Below are positions 1-8,158 of a stretch of 64,000 nt of DNA, one piece after another. Each line of letters begins with the position of its first letter. The stretch's first letter is position 1. Location of the stretch: positions 186,001 to 250,000 of the forward strand of contig NZ_FODR01000002.1 in assembly GCF_900110415.1 (NCBI RefSeq). Direction: 5' to 3'. A model generated the notes under the pieces. That model worked only from the letters and a program-made list of their open reading frames with translations, ran no database searches and was not told the origin of the DNA. Position numbers and translations under genes: made by a program. The DNA comes from Mucilaginibacter sp. OK283. Its GTDB lineage: Bacteria; Bacteroidota; Bacteroidia; Sphingobacteriales; Sphingobacteriaceae.

Positions 1-1695
1 CTCCAGGTCGGATTTGGCCACAAAATTGGCATCTTTAAGGTAGCGTTTATCAACGCTCCACATATCAATTATAACAATAACAGCCAATAGCAGGGCGGCA
101 ATATTCGCTTTGATTTTTTGTTTAACAATTAACCATAACAGACCGGCTGTTAACAACACGAAAACTAACGAACGAATGGCATCTGCACGCTCCAAACTCA
201 CCCGGTCATCCACTACGGCGTTGGCAACCGAGTTTGCCATCCCTGTATCACCTTTAAAAATTTGTGTAAGGTTAGCCACAAACGCCTGGTGTTCATCTGC
301 CCTAAAGCTCAATAGCGCCTGCGGAATGGCTATCATCAGTAATAATAAACCGCCGGTAATGTAAAAGGCGATTTTAGCACGCTTTAAAATAAATGCTTTA
401 TCGGTATTGGTGATAACTTCGTTCACTGCAAGTAAAGCCAGTATTGGGAAACAAAATGCCGCTATCACCAGTGTCGACTCAACCGCCCTGAACTTGTTGT
501 ACATGGGTACGTAGTTGAAAAAGAAATCGGACAGGAAAGGCAGGTTTTTGCCAAAAGACAATAACATGCTCAGTAGTACTGCTCCTAAAACCCACCATTT
601 AATACGGTTTTTAACAATCAGCAGCCCTAAAATAAACAGGAAGCATATGGCAGCCCCAAAATACCATGGGCCAAATGTACTTGGCTTATTACCATAGTAC
701 ATTGATTGTGCAACAAAACCCTGTGCCTGGCCTGCATCAACACCTTTATCGGTTAATATTTTTACTGCTTTGGAGTCGTCATCAACAACTGTGCTGCTGC
801 CACCGCCATAGGCGTTTGGTACCAAAAAGGTAAGGCACTCGCCAACGCTCTGGCTCCATGTATAGGCATAATCTTTATCCAAACCATGGTTAGGGCCCGC
901 TGTGCCCTTGGCAGTTAAATTTGCTTTGCCCCTGATGGTATATTGGCTATATTCATAAGTGGTCCACAATGTACTTGCATTTACCGCGATGGCCAACACA
1001 ACGCCGGCTGCCAAAAAGCCGATAGCCTTTAAAAATGGCTTGGTTTGCTTGTCTTTTATAGCGTGATAAAGTTCGATACCCAATAATATAGCTATAGATA
1101 ACAGCAGGTAATAAGTCATTTGCACGTGGTTACTGCGGATTTCCATAGCAAGGAAAAATGCTGTAAGCGAAGCGCCCAAAAGGTAGCGGCCACGTAGGGT
1201 TAAGATAATGCCTGCCAGCAAAGGGGCAAAAAATGCTATAGCATAAGCCTGGTTACTATGGCCGGCGGTGATATAGATGAAGTTATATGACGAAAATGCA
1301 AAAGCTATTGCCCCTGCTGCCGCCAACCAGGGCGAAAGCCGCAATACGCTGAATAGCAGGTATGCCCCAAGCAAATAAAGCAATACCGTATCAACCGGGT
1401 TGGGGAACACGGTTTTCAAAACGCTAATCACATGTGTTGTGAGGTTTAATGGGAATGCGGCCCAGATTTGATAGGCAGGCATCCCGCCAAACATCTGATT
1501 GGTCCATAACGGCGCTTTACCGGTTGCCGCCCTAACATCGTTAATCTCTTTTTGCATGGACTGCGCCTGAGATACATCGCTTTGAAATAAAACCTTGCCC
1601 TGTGTTAACGGAGTGATGAAATAAGCAAAGGAAATTGCTATAAAAATTGCCGCAATAATGAGGTGAATACTATTGCGCTTGAACCAGTTATTCAT
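1..1695 (-). CDS. YfhO-family polytopic membrane protein (3'-truncated by window edge)
   Basis: Reading from ATG at 1695 toward base 1 gives 565 codons with no stop, so the C-terminus lies outside the window. The protein begins MNNWFKRNSIHLIIAA and has more than ten hydrophobic helices separated by a large extracytoplasmic loop (around residues 235-300, with a polar stretch containing STVVDDDSKAV). This layout matches Bacteroidota YfhO-type proteins, which belong to the GT-C-like membrane glycosyltransferase group; in Bacillus YfhO glucosylates lipoteichoic acid. The substrate here is unknown. It reads away from the next gene, and the 91 bases upstream hold no other gene. The family call rests on hydropathy, the N-terminal MFGGMPAYQIW segment and length, so the activity is inferred. 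Confidence 0.75.
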   Translation of the reverse strand, partial: MNNWFKRNSIHLIIAAIFIAISFAYFITPLTQGKVLFQSDVSQAQSMQKEINDVRAATGKAPLWTNQMFGGMPAYQIWAAFPLNLTTHVISVLKTVFPNPVDTVLLYLLGAYLLFSVLRLSPWLAAAGAIAFAFSSYNFIYITAGHSNQAYAIAFFAPLLAGIILTLRGRYLLGASLTAFFLAMEIRSNHVQMTYYLLLSIAILLGIELYHAIKDKQTKPFLKAIGFLAAGVVLAIAVNASTLWTTYEYSQYTIRGKANLTAKGTAGPNHGLDKDYAYTWSQSVGECLTFLVPNAYGGGSSTVVDDDSKAVKILTDKGVDAGQAQGFVAQSMYYGNKPSTFGPWYFGAAICFLFILGLLIVKNRIKWWVLGAVLLSMLLSFGKNLPFLSDFFFNYVPMYNKFRAVESTLVIAAFCFPILALLAVNEVITNTDKAFILKRAKIAFYITGGLLLLMIAIPQALLSFRADEHQAFVANLTQIFKGDTGMANSVANAVVDDRVSLERADAIRSLVFVLLTAGLLWLIVKQKIKANIAALLLAVIVIIDMWSVDKRYLKDANFVAKSDLE

Positions 1696-1786
1696 TTATA
1701 TTTTTTGAAATGGATATTAATTCCTCAAAAATAGAAATTTGAACGGGAATAGGAATTATTAGTTGTAAAGGAATTGCTTAACAGTT

Positions 1787-2074
1787 TCAGGAACGGCCGC
1801 GCATTACAAAAAAGAAAATAACCATGATAATCAAACTTAAAACATAAGCTATTACCTGTGCTTTATTGTAATCTTCCCGGTACTTGCGGATGTTAAAAAA
1901 ATTATAAACCGCCAGTGCGCCAACCACCACCCAAAAAAAAGTATGGATTTTGGCAGCAGATACAAACAACTGGGTAGCTACGGCAAAAACAATAAAATTG
2001 GCAATAATCAATGTTATCGACTCTGGTGTATTATTGTGGTTTGGGCGTCGTTTGTATACTTCGTCTGGCAACAT
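1787..2074 (-). CDS. Small three-helix membrane protein, hypothetical
   Basis: A 95-residue protein with three predicted membrane helices (about residues 20-40, 44-60 and 73-92) and a short charged loop RKYREDYNKAQ between helices 2 and 3. It follows the DUF4834 gene on the same strand after only six bases, so the two are probably co-transcribed. No catalytic motif is visible. The family is not recognised and no function is assigned. Confidence 0.7.
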   Translation of the reverse strand: MLPDEVYKRRPNHNNTPESITLIIANFIVFAVATQLFVSAAKIHTFFWVVVGALAVYNFFNIRKYREDYNKAQVIAYVLSLIIMVIFFFVMRGRS

Positions 2075-2080
2075 ACGGGG

Positions 2081-2329
2081 TTATTTTACTTCTTCATAAT
2101 CAACAAATTCGCCTTCGGTATCCGGCAACTTACCTTTTTTGCCTTCGGGAATATAGTCAACCTTTACAGTGCCTTCCGGCTTTCTTTGCTGATAGTTTTG
2201 CTGCTGCTGCGCCTGTTGCTGTGCTTTATTGATAACGTTTTGAAACAAAGCAGGTATCAGGTACCGCATTAAACTGCGGATAATGTATAAAACACAAATT
2301 GATATGATCAGGAAACGAATAAGTAACAT
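2081..2329 (-). CDS. DUF4834-like small membrane protein
   Basis: An 82-residue protein with one N-terminal membrane helix (about residues 2-22), a Gln-rich stretch (residues 36-48, QQQAQQQQNYQQ) and an acidic tail ending EFVDYEEVK. This helix + Q-rich linker + VDYIPE + acidic end pattern is that of the Bacteroidota DUF4834 family of unknown function. It is the first gene of a likely two-gene unit with the three-helix protein downstream. Confidence in the family is moderate. Confidence 0.7.
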   Translation of the reverse strand: MLLIRFLIISICVLYIIRSLMRYLIPALFQNVINKAQQQAQQQQNYQQRKPEGTVKVDYIPEGKKGKLPDTEGEFVDYEEVK

Positions 2330-2391
2330 CTGATTAATTTTAAGCTTACAAATATAAGTATATAACGGATAAATTGTTTTTTAGATGTGCA

Positions 2392-2521
2392 GATGTGCAA
2401 ATTTCAGATGTGCAGATGTTTTTTATGTATAAAGATGGAAAAATCTTGCAATCATTTTACAATCAATACATTGTCGTCGGTGTTTAAAATCACTCATCTG
2501 CATATTTGAAATTTGCACATC
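2392..2521. repeat. Hairpin-forming intergenic repeat with GATGTGCA arms
   Basis: Arms at 2392-2418 and 2495-2521 are 27-bp inverted repeats with two mismatches, starting GATGTGCAAATTTCA on one side. The left arm also carries a second GATGTGCAGATG just upstream. The right arm ends three bases before the uvrB stop codon. It could act as a terminator for uvrB or be a miniature palindromic mobile element; the 76-bp central segment shows nothing else. Confidence 0.7.
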
Positions 2522-2524
2522 CAA

Positions 2525-4549
2525 TCAAAACTTCTCCTCCATCATTTTCTCCAATGCAAACATTTCATCGCGTAGTTTGGCTGCCAACAGGAAGTCCATA
2601 TTTTTGGCGGCGGCCAGCATTTCTTTTTTGGTATTGTCTATCGATTTTTTTAGATCAGGTTTGGTCATATACTGAACAATAGGATCGGCCGCCAACGTGG
2701 CCATATCTGCTTCTATATAAGCCTTTTGTACCCCGCCTTTAAAGTCGACAACCGATGTTTGTTCCATGATCTCTTCGCGGGATTTGCCTACTGTGGTTGG
2801 TGTAATGCCATGTGCGGTATTGTATGCAATTTGGATTTCACGGCGGCGGTTAGTCTCATCCATCGTTATCTGCATCGAATCAGTAATCTTATCGGCATAC
2901 ATGATAACCCGGCCGCGATCATTACGGGCGGCGCGGCCAATGGTTTGAATCAACGAACGTTCTGACCGTAAAAAGCCCTCCTTATCAGCATCCAGGATGG
3001 CAACCAGCGATACTTCCGGTAAATCCAGGCCCTCACGTAATAAGTTAATCCCTATCAGTACATCAAACTCACCAAGGCGTAACCCCCTCAAAATTTCTAC
3101 CCTTTGCAGGGTTTTTACTTCGGAGTGAATATATCGACATTTAATACCCAGCCTGTCCATGTATTTAGCCAATTCTTCAGCCATACGTTTGGTGAGAGTA
3201 GTTACCAGGATACGGTCGCCCATTTTTATGGTGCGGTCAACTTCATCTAACAAATCGTCAACCTGGTTTATTACCGGCCGTATTTCTATAACCGGATCTA
3301 ATAACCCCGTGGGGCGTATCACTTGCTGAACCACTACGCCTTCCGATTTTTCCAACTCAAAATCGCCGGGAGTTGCGCTTACATAAATCGTTTGCGGCGC
3401 CAGCTTTTCAAACTCCTGGAAGTTGAGCGGCCGGTTATCCAATGCGGCCGGCAACCTAAAACCATAATCAACCAACGACATTTTGCGCGACCTATCGCCA
3501 CCATACATCGCCCTGATCTGGGGGACCGTAACGTGGCTTTCATCTATAACCATCAGGTAATCATCCGGGAAATAATCCAATAAACAGAAGGGCCTTGCCC
3601 CTGGCAAACGGCCATCAAAAAAGCGCGAATAATTCTCGATACCAGAGCAATAGCCCAGTTCGCGGATCATTTCCAGGTCGTAATTAACCCGCTCTTCCAG
3701 GCGTTTGGCTTCCAGGAAACGGCCATCGTTTATGAATTGCTTTTTGCGGGTTTCCAGTTCCTCCTGTATAGCCCAGATAGATTGCACAAAGCGTTCGCGT
3801 GGCGCCACATACAGGTTGGCAGGGTAAACCACCATGTGCGTCATTTTCTCGATGGTTTTGCCGGTGCTTACATCAAAGGTTGTAAGTTCCTCAATATCAT
3901 CGCCAAAAAAGGAAATGCGGTAGGCGTGGTCCATATAGGCCGGGAAAATATCCACCGTATCGCCCTTAACCCTGAAGGTACCACGCTTAAAATCGGCGGT
4001 AGTGCGGGCGTATAATATTTCAACCAGCCTATGCAAAAATGCATTCCTGCTGATGCGCGTACCCACCGCGAATTTAAATACTGATTGCGCAAAATCCTCC
4101 GGGTTACCCATACCATAAATGCACGATATAGACGACACCACGATCACATCCCTGCGCCCCGACATCAGGGCTGAAGTGGTACGCAACCGTAGCTTTTCAA
4201 TCTCTTCGTTTATCTGTAAGTCCTTCTCAATGTAGGTGTTAGTAGTGGGTATAAAAGCCTCGGGCTGGTAATAGTCGTAATAGGATACAAAGTAGTTAAC
4301 CGCGTTCTCCGGAAAAAACTGCTTAAACTCGCCATAAAGCTGGGCCGCAAGGGTTTTATTGTGGCTTAGTATCAGCGTGGGTTTTTGCGTTTGCTGGATA
4401 ATATTGGCCACCGTAAATGTTTTGCCCGAGCCCGTAACGCCCAAAAGAGTCTGGAACGGATCGCCATTGTTTACGCCCTCAACCAGTTGCCTGATGGCCT
4501 CGGGCTGATCGCCGGTTGGGAAGTATTGGGAAGTTAAATTAAAATCCAT
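2525..4549 (-). CDS. uvrB: UvrB, excinuclease ABC subunit B
   Basis: UvrB is the DNA-damage-verifying helicase-like subunit of nucleotide excision repair. It is loaded by UvrA and then recruits UvrC. The protein starting at ATG 4549 is 674 residues, the usual length, beginning MDFNLTSQYFPTGDQPEAI. An in-frame ATG at 4729 would add 60 residues unlike any UvrB, so it is rejected. Visible motifs are Walker A GVTGSGKT (37-44), the beta-hairpin region YYDYYQPEAFIP, the DEAH-like box VIDESH, helicase motif V GINLLREGLDLPEVS, motif VI QTIGRAARN, and the C-terminal UVR/UvrC-binding motif in the last 40 residues. It appears monocistronic and intact. Confidence 0.98.
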   Translation of the reverse strand: MDFNLTSQYFPTGDQPEAIRQLVEGVNNGDPFQTLLGVTGSGKTFTVANIIQQTQKPTLILSHNKTLAAQLYGEFKQFFPENAVNYFVSYYDYYQPEAFIPTTNTYIEKDLQINEEIEKLRLRTTSALMSGRRDVIVVSSISCIYGMGNPEDFAQSVFKFAVGTRISRNAFLHRLVEILYARTTADFKRGTFRVKGDTVDIFPAYMDHAYRISFFGDDIEELTTFDVSTGKTIEKMTHMVVYPANLYVAPRERFVQSIWAIQEELETRKKQFINDGRFLEAKRLEERVNYDLEMIRELGYCSGIENYSRFFDGRLPGARPFCLLDYFPDDYLMVIDESHVTVPQIRAMYGGDRSRKMSLVDYGFRLPAALDNRPLNFQEFEKLAPQTIYVSATPGDFELEKSEGVVVQQVIRPTGLLDPVIEIRPVINQVDDLLDEVDRTIKMGDRILVTTLTKRMAEELAKYMDRLGIKCRYIHSEVKTLQRVEILRGLRLGEFDVLIGINLLREGLDLPEVSLVAILDADKEGFLRSERSLIQTIGRAARNDRGRVIMYADKITDSMQITMDETNRRREIQIAYNTAHGITPTTVGKSREEIMEQTSVVDFKGGVQKAYIEADMATLAADPIVQYMTKPDLKKSIDNTKKEMLAAAKNMDFLLAAKLRDEMFALEKMMEEKF

Positions 4550-4718
4550 GTGTAATGTAAAAATACAAATAATCCCGCAATAGGGTTTACAGATCAAATT
4601 AAGCAGGCAATAATGACAACAGTATGTCAACAGCGTTTGATGCCGATTTTTATATCTATTTACAACAGGTATTCCCGGTTTATGTTCGATGTGGACGGTG
4701 GTAAAACAATCAATCCAC

Positions 4719-5198
4719 TTACTTCTCACCCTTTAACCGCTGCGCCCTTGCGAAAAAGCTTTGCAGGTTTATTTGTTCCTCTACCTCGTCAATGGCTTTC
4801 ATGAGGTTGTTTTGAGTGTTGGTAAGTTCGGTGGCAGCGGCTTTGATGATGTCCCAAACGGGGCGCATGCGCTCCACCAGTTCCTGGCCTTTGGCGGTGA
4901 GCAGGACCAGCCGTTTGCGCTCGTCGGCCTTGTCCTTCTTCGACCGGATGAGCTTTTCCTTCTCCAGCTCTTTGAGCAGGCTGATGGTAGAGGGGTGGGT
5001 GTACCCAATTTCATTAGCCAGTTCCACCACGCTTAGCACAGGTTTAAAATGCAGGGTATAAATAACCGGGAACCACTTCGGTTCAAAATCAATATTGTTA
5101 GCCTTGTAAATCAGCACGCCGTCCTTGCGCAGCGTATCGGCCAGGCGCTGCAGCCGGGTGCTGATGGCTAAAATGCCCGATTCATCAATAACGTTCAT
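4719..5198 (-). CDS. MarR-family winged-helix transcriptional regulator
   Basis: A 159-residue protein with an N-terminal dimerisation helix region, a winged-helix core (SVVELANEIGYTHPSTISLLKELEKEKLI, about residues 55-80) and a wing with the MarR-typical charged turn KKDKADERKR followed by VLLTAKG. MarR proteins are dimeric repressors that bind palindromes and are often released by small ligands. It is the second gene of an operon with a GNAT acetyltransferase 10 bases upstream. The operon promoter contains a perfect 12-bp palindrome between its -33 and -7 boxes, so it probably represses itself. The ligand is unknown. Confidence 0.9.
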   Translation of the reverse strand: MNVIDESGILAISTRLQRLADTLRKDGVLIYKANNIDFEPKWFPVIYTLHFKPVLSVVELANEIGYTHPSTISLLKELEKEKLIRSKKDKADERKRLVLLTAKGQELVERMRPVWDIIKAAATELTNTQNNLMKAIDEVEEQINLQSFFARAQRLKGEK

Positions 5199-5208
5199 CC
5201 GCTTGTGG

Positions 5209-5706
5209 TTAATTGTTCAAATGTAGCTCATAAAAAATATTATCGGCGCCCATCAGCGGGAACGATGGCGGCAAATCCTGTTTGGCCAGTTGCGTAAAGC
5301 CATTTTTTTCGTAAAACCTGTGGGCGGCTTTCAGCATATCCACCGTACCCAGGTATATAGCTGTAATATCATGTAGCCTGCAATAAGCAATCAATTCATC
5401 CAGCAAACGCTGCGCAATGCCCAATTCTTTGCCCCGGTACTCTTTGCGTACAAACATTTTGCGCAATGCACCGGCATTGCAGTCAATAGCAATAAGGGCT
5501 ATGGTGCCCACCAGTTCGCCATCAATTTTGGCGCCCAGGAAAGTGCCGCCGGTTTGGTGGTAATTGCTTTCAATATCCAGCAAATCGGGCTGGCCTTCCA
5601 GCGTTACGGGTACGTTAAATTCTATCTGCTGTATGGGCAGTATAATGTCAATAATCTGCTCACAGTAAGCATTGTCAAGAGGGGTAATTTCAAGCGAAGT
5701 ATCCAT
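5209..5706 (-). CDS. GNAT-family N-acetyltransferase
   Basis: A 165-residue GNAT-fold enzyme that would transfer an acetyl group from acetyl-CoA to an unidentified amine. The core contains the beta4/beta5 segment GALRKMFVRKEYRGKELG (around residues 83-101), where RGKELG is the pyrophosphate-binding loop, followed by AQRLLDELIAYCR and the C-terminal AAHRFYEKNGF motif typical of small GNATs. It is the first gene of the operon and is followed by a MarR regulator 10 bases later. MarR-GNAT pairing is common in detoxification settings. The substrate cannot be read from sequence. Confidence 0.9.
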   Translation of the reverse strand: MDTSLEITPLDNAYCEQIIDIILPIQQIEFNVPVTLEGQPDLLDIESNYHQTGGTFLGAKIDGELVGTIALIAIDCNAGALRKMFVRKEYRGKELGIAQRLLDELIAYCRLHDITAIYLGTVDMLKAAHRFYEKNGFTQLAKQDLPPSFPLMGADNIFYELHLNN

Positions 5707-5723
5707 AATAGTTAATTTATGTA

Positions 5724-5756
5724 TAAATCTACGTAGTTAACTACATATATTGCAAA
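5724..5756 (-). promoter_or_regulatory. Promoter of the GNAT-marR operon with embedded palindromic operator
   Basis: On the minus strand, TTTG (5753-5756) and TAGATTTA (5724-5731) fit the Bacteroidota -33 and -7 boxes, separated by 21 bp. The perfect palindrome GTAGTTAACTAC (5733-5744) lies wholly in this spacer, 27 bases before the GNAT start. A repressor bound there would block the polymerase, so this is the likely MarR operator. Confidence 0.7.
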
Positions 5757-6131
5757 TAAAAATTTACTTGTGATGCATTTTATGACATAACACTAATAAA
5801 TGATGGCTAAAATCACGCTCTTTTTAAAGCCTGATTTTACCAGGACCAAATTAACCGGTTGTGGGGAGAGTACCAGATTTTGATATCAAAACAACAGAAA
5901 TTTAAAAATTAGATAGGGGCAGAATCGGGGCCTTGTAGGGAGTTCCGGGAAATGGCGTAAATAATATTGTTGTACATTGATTATGCTCCGGCAAAATTTA
6001 ACTCCGGTGTTTTGCTACCGCAACTTCATTGCCCGTTAATCAAATAACGTGCATCCGGCCGTGTTTTAACGATATATCGCAGCACTGTTATAAAACAATA
6101 TTAATTAACTATTTGATTTTTAGGTATTTGA
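5757..6131. other. Intergenic stretch with no recognised gene
   Basis: No credible coding region or strong secondary structure was seen. It is A/T-rich at both ends and lies between the divergent GNAT-marR promoter and a weak small reading frame. Confidence 0.5.
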
Positions 6132-6407
6132 GTGGATGGCATTTATTTGGTAATCATGGGTGTAAACAAAAAAATATTTACACTTAACACTATCGCCATG
6201 AACACATTTTTTTTACTCACCCACATTACTATGGCTGTATGCATGTTCGCTATTATATATACATCCGCATTAAAGGACGCAAATCCGCATACCGAAATAA
6301 AACAATGGCTTGCGCTTTTTGCCTCGTTCAAATTGAAACCTATCCGGTTAACCCGGCTCCAGCTTTATCGTGCGGCCATAGGGCTTATTACGATAATTAT
6401 GAGGTAA
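6132..6407 (+). CDS. Possible small membrane protein (weak call)
   Basis: A 91-codon frame with a hydrophobic segment (about residues 23-43 of the long form) followed by a polar, basic region with KLKPIRLTRLQLYRAA. An internal ATG at 6198 would give a 70-residue protein starting MNTFFLLTHITMAVCMF, which looks more natural. No motif and no neighbour supports it, and codon use is only mildly coding-like. It may be a chance frame. Confidence 0.25.
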   Translation: MDGIYLVIMGVNKKIFTLNTIAMNTFFLLTHITMAVCMFAIIYTSALKDANPHTEIKQWLALFASFKLKPIRLTRLQLYRAAIGLITIIMR

Positions 6408-6507
6408 CATAATGCCTTAAATACACAAACTGCAAAATAATGCGATTAGTAGGCAGAAAATCAACTACTCAAAACTTGTGTAAGAGAGGGCGGGCTTTCC
6501 GTGAAAA

Positions 6508-7008
6508 TTACTCCCGGGTTGCAATTACAGCCGACTGTTCTGCGTTATCAAAATTTTCCCAGGTATACTGTATGTTTTTCATCTTGATATAATAGGGAAT
6601 AATTGCAATTAACTCCAGTCGAAGGTTAAATCCGTGATTGGGTCCAACAATCGACAAAATCATGGCTACACAACAAATAACTATGCTCAGAAGTGCGTCA
6701 ATTTTGGCTACCCCCACAGCCCATTTTTTTTCGGTCCACAATCCAAAGGCTACAATGCCCTTAAATGTAAATAAAAGCATCAGGCACAGGCCAATGATTG
6801 AAAAGGGATCGTTAGTAGAGAAGCCAAGCAACGATATTAGAAAGATACGATGCAATAATCCAAAAACAATGGCTACGGGCATCATAACTAAAAATGCTAT
6901 AAAAATCCATAAAAAACAGGTTACCCACCAAGGCAGTAATTTTCTTCGGCGCGAAGGCTTGGCTATATTTTCAGAAATTGGCTGGCGGGTTAATTCATCC
7001 TCGTGCAT
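6508..7008 (-). CDS. Four-helix membrane protein, hypothetical
   Basis: A 166-residue protein with a basic N-terminal cytosolic stretch (KPSRRRKLLPWW, residues 17-28) and four predicted membrane helices (about 30-52, 68-88, 97-118 and 128-145), ending in a soluble tail. No enzymatic motif was recognised. It stands alone, with about 220 bases on one side and 480 on the other before the next supported gene. The length and helix pattern resemble general small integral membrane proteins of Bacteroidota; the family is unknown. Confidence 0.65.
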   Translation of the reverse strand: MHEDELTRQPISENIAKPSRRRKLLPWWVTCFLWIFIAFLVMMPVAIVFGLLHRIFLISLLGFSTNDPFSIIGLCLMLLFTFKGIVAFGLWTEKKWAVGVAKIDALLSIVICCVAMILSIVGPNHGFNLRLELIAIIPYYIKMKNIQYTWENFDNAEQSAVIATRE

Positions 7009-7231
7009 ATCAGGTTTAGTATTGATATGCTAAATATATCAATAAGTATGGATTTTGTAGAAAAATTAAGGTTAAAAAGCAAGGTTTGGGATTGTTTTGA
7101 TATCGCCACACTCCCTGTATATGCCTTATGAAGTTAGTGGGCAAGCACCTAACCCAAGGTAAGGGCCGTGTTAACTGAAAATTTATTGCTGGTAAGCAGC
7201 CTGGCAAAGCCAGCCATAGCAGGATAAATAC

Positions 7232-7744
7232 TTATTTAACATCGACGTTAAATTTGCCGTTGGTAATTGTTTTGGTTGCGCCGGAGTTGTCGGCTGCTAT
7301 TAAAGTTCCGTTAAAAGCGCCCTCTATATTGGTGCTGCTGATGGATGATACGGTTATAGATGCCGGATGGTTGCCGGTGTAATCAATAACATAATCATTG
7401 GCAAAATTACTACTGCCGTTAATTTTATAGATGATTAAAATTCCGAATGGCGGGTTGTAATTTTTAGTTAGGCTGTATGTGCCCACGGCAATGGCATTTG
7501 GCGAATATATATCCAGTTCCATTTTATCGGCGGTAGCGGAGGTGGAGGTTTTTGCCGAAATAAAAGCCGAGTAATATGTTGCTGTATTGCGATACCCCGA
7601 ACTATCAATAGTATTGAAACTTTCATTGGCTCCGTCGATAGTTGCCGATATAGCACTACTGGCAGCCACCACAGGCGCGGTGTTTTTGTTGCACGATTGC
7701 CAAATAAATGCCAAACAAACAGCAAAAAGGAATAGTTTTTTCAT
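7232..7744 (-). CDS. Secreted lipoprotein, DUF6252-like
   Basis: About 170 residues. The chosen start (ATG 7744) gives MKKLFLFAVCLAFIWQSC, a clean lipoprotein signal with the lipobox WQSC; upstream ATGs at 7750 and 7759 are in frame and possible. The mature part is Ser/Thr-rich with predicted beta strands (YSPNAIAVGTYSL, IEGAFNGTLIAAD, ITNGKFNVDVK). The closing pattern EGAFNGTL...TNGKF is that of Bacteroidota DUF6252-type lipoproteins of unknown role. It is likely anchored in the outer membrane or periplasm. No operon partner is evident. Confidence 0.75.
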   Translation of the reverse strand: MKKLFLFAVCLAFIWQSCNKNTAPVVAASSAISATIDGANESFNTIDSSGYRNTATYYSAFISAKTSTSATADKMELDIYSPNAIAVGTYSLTKNYNPPFGILIIYKINGSSNFANDYVIDYTGNHPASITVSSISSTNIEGAFNGTLIAADNSGATKTITNGKFNVDVK

Positions 7745-8060
7745 CTGCATTGCTTTCATTTTCGGGTTGATTTATTAGTATGAATGTAAGCTTTTTTTAA
7801 TTCAAAAATAACGAGTGTCCACGTAAATTATTCCTTGCAGAACAGTGGATGCCAGCAACAACAGCGCCCTCAATAAAGTCTGGTAAATGAACTTTGCCGG
7901 CATTGCAATGAGTTAAATTCGGGAGGCTATGATGTTATAATTGAAAAAGATATTATAAAAAACATTGCTTTGGTGGCATACGTAAGAAGGTATGACGACG
8001 AAGCTTATACTTTTATTTTATTGATGAGTAACCTTCGGGATAAAAGGTAACTGCTTTTTT
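7745..8060 (+). other. Gene-free stretch with a possible coding remnant at about 7885-8049
   Basis: Most of this stretch shows nothing. From about 7885 to the TAA at 8047-8049 one plus frame stays open and reads protein-like (GGYDVIIEKDIIKNIALVA, then RRYDDEAYTFILLMSNLRD) but has no start codon in a sensible place. It may be the tail of a decayed gene. Confidence 0.3.
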
Positions 8061-8150
8061 GTATACCCATTAAATCACAAAGCCTCACGTACGTACGTGA
8101 GGCTTTGTGATTTAATCCGCTAATGATTATAATTTACCGCTTGGGTATAC
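8061..8150. terminator. 48-bp perfect palindrome nested in an outer 9-bp inverted repeat
   Basis: Bases 8069-8116 form a perfect palindrome with no loop; the core reads AAAGCCTCACGTAC and its complement. An outer inverted repeat, GTATACCCA at 8061-8069 and TGGGTATAC at 8142-8150, encloses it. It sits just past the stop of the IPT lipoprotein gene (8159). The AAAGCCTC...GAGGCTTT stem with A/T flanks is typical of a bidirectional terminator. Confidence 0.7.
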
Positions 8151-8158
8151 CCTTCACG

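Noticed and set aside
4550..4729. 60-residue N-terminal extension of UvrB
   Set aside because: Cys/Tyr-rich, unlike any UvrB; the family start MDFNLTSQYFPTGDQPEA is at 4549.
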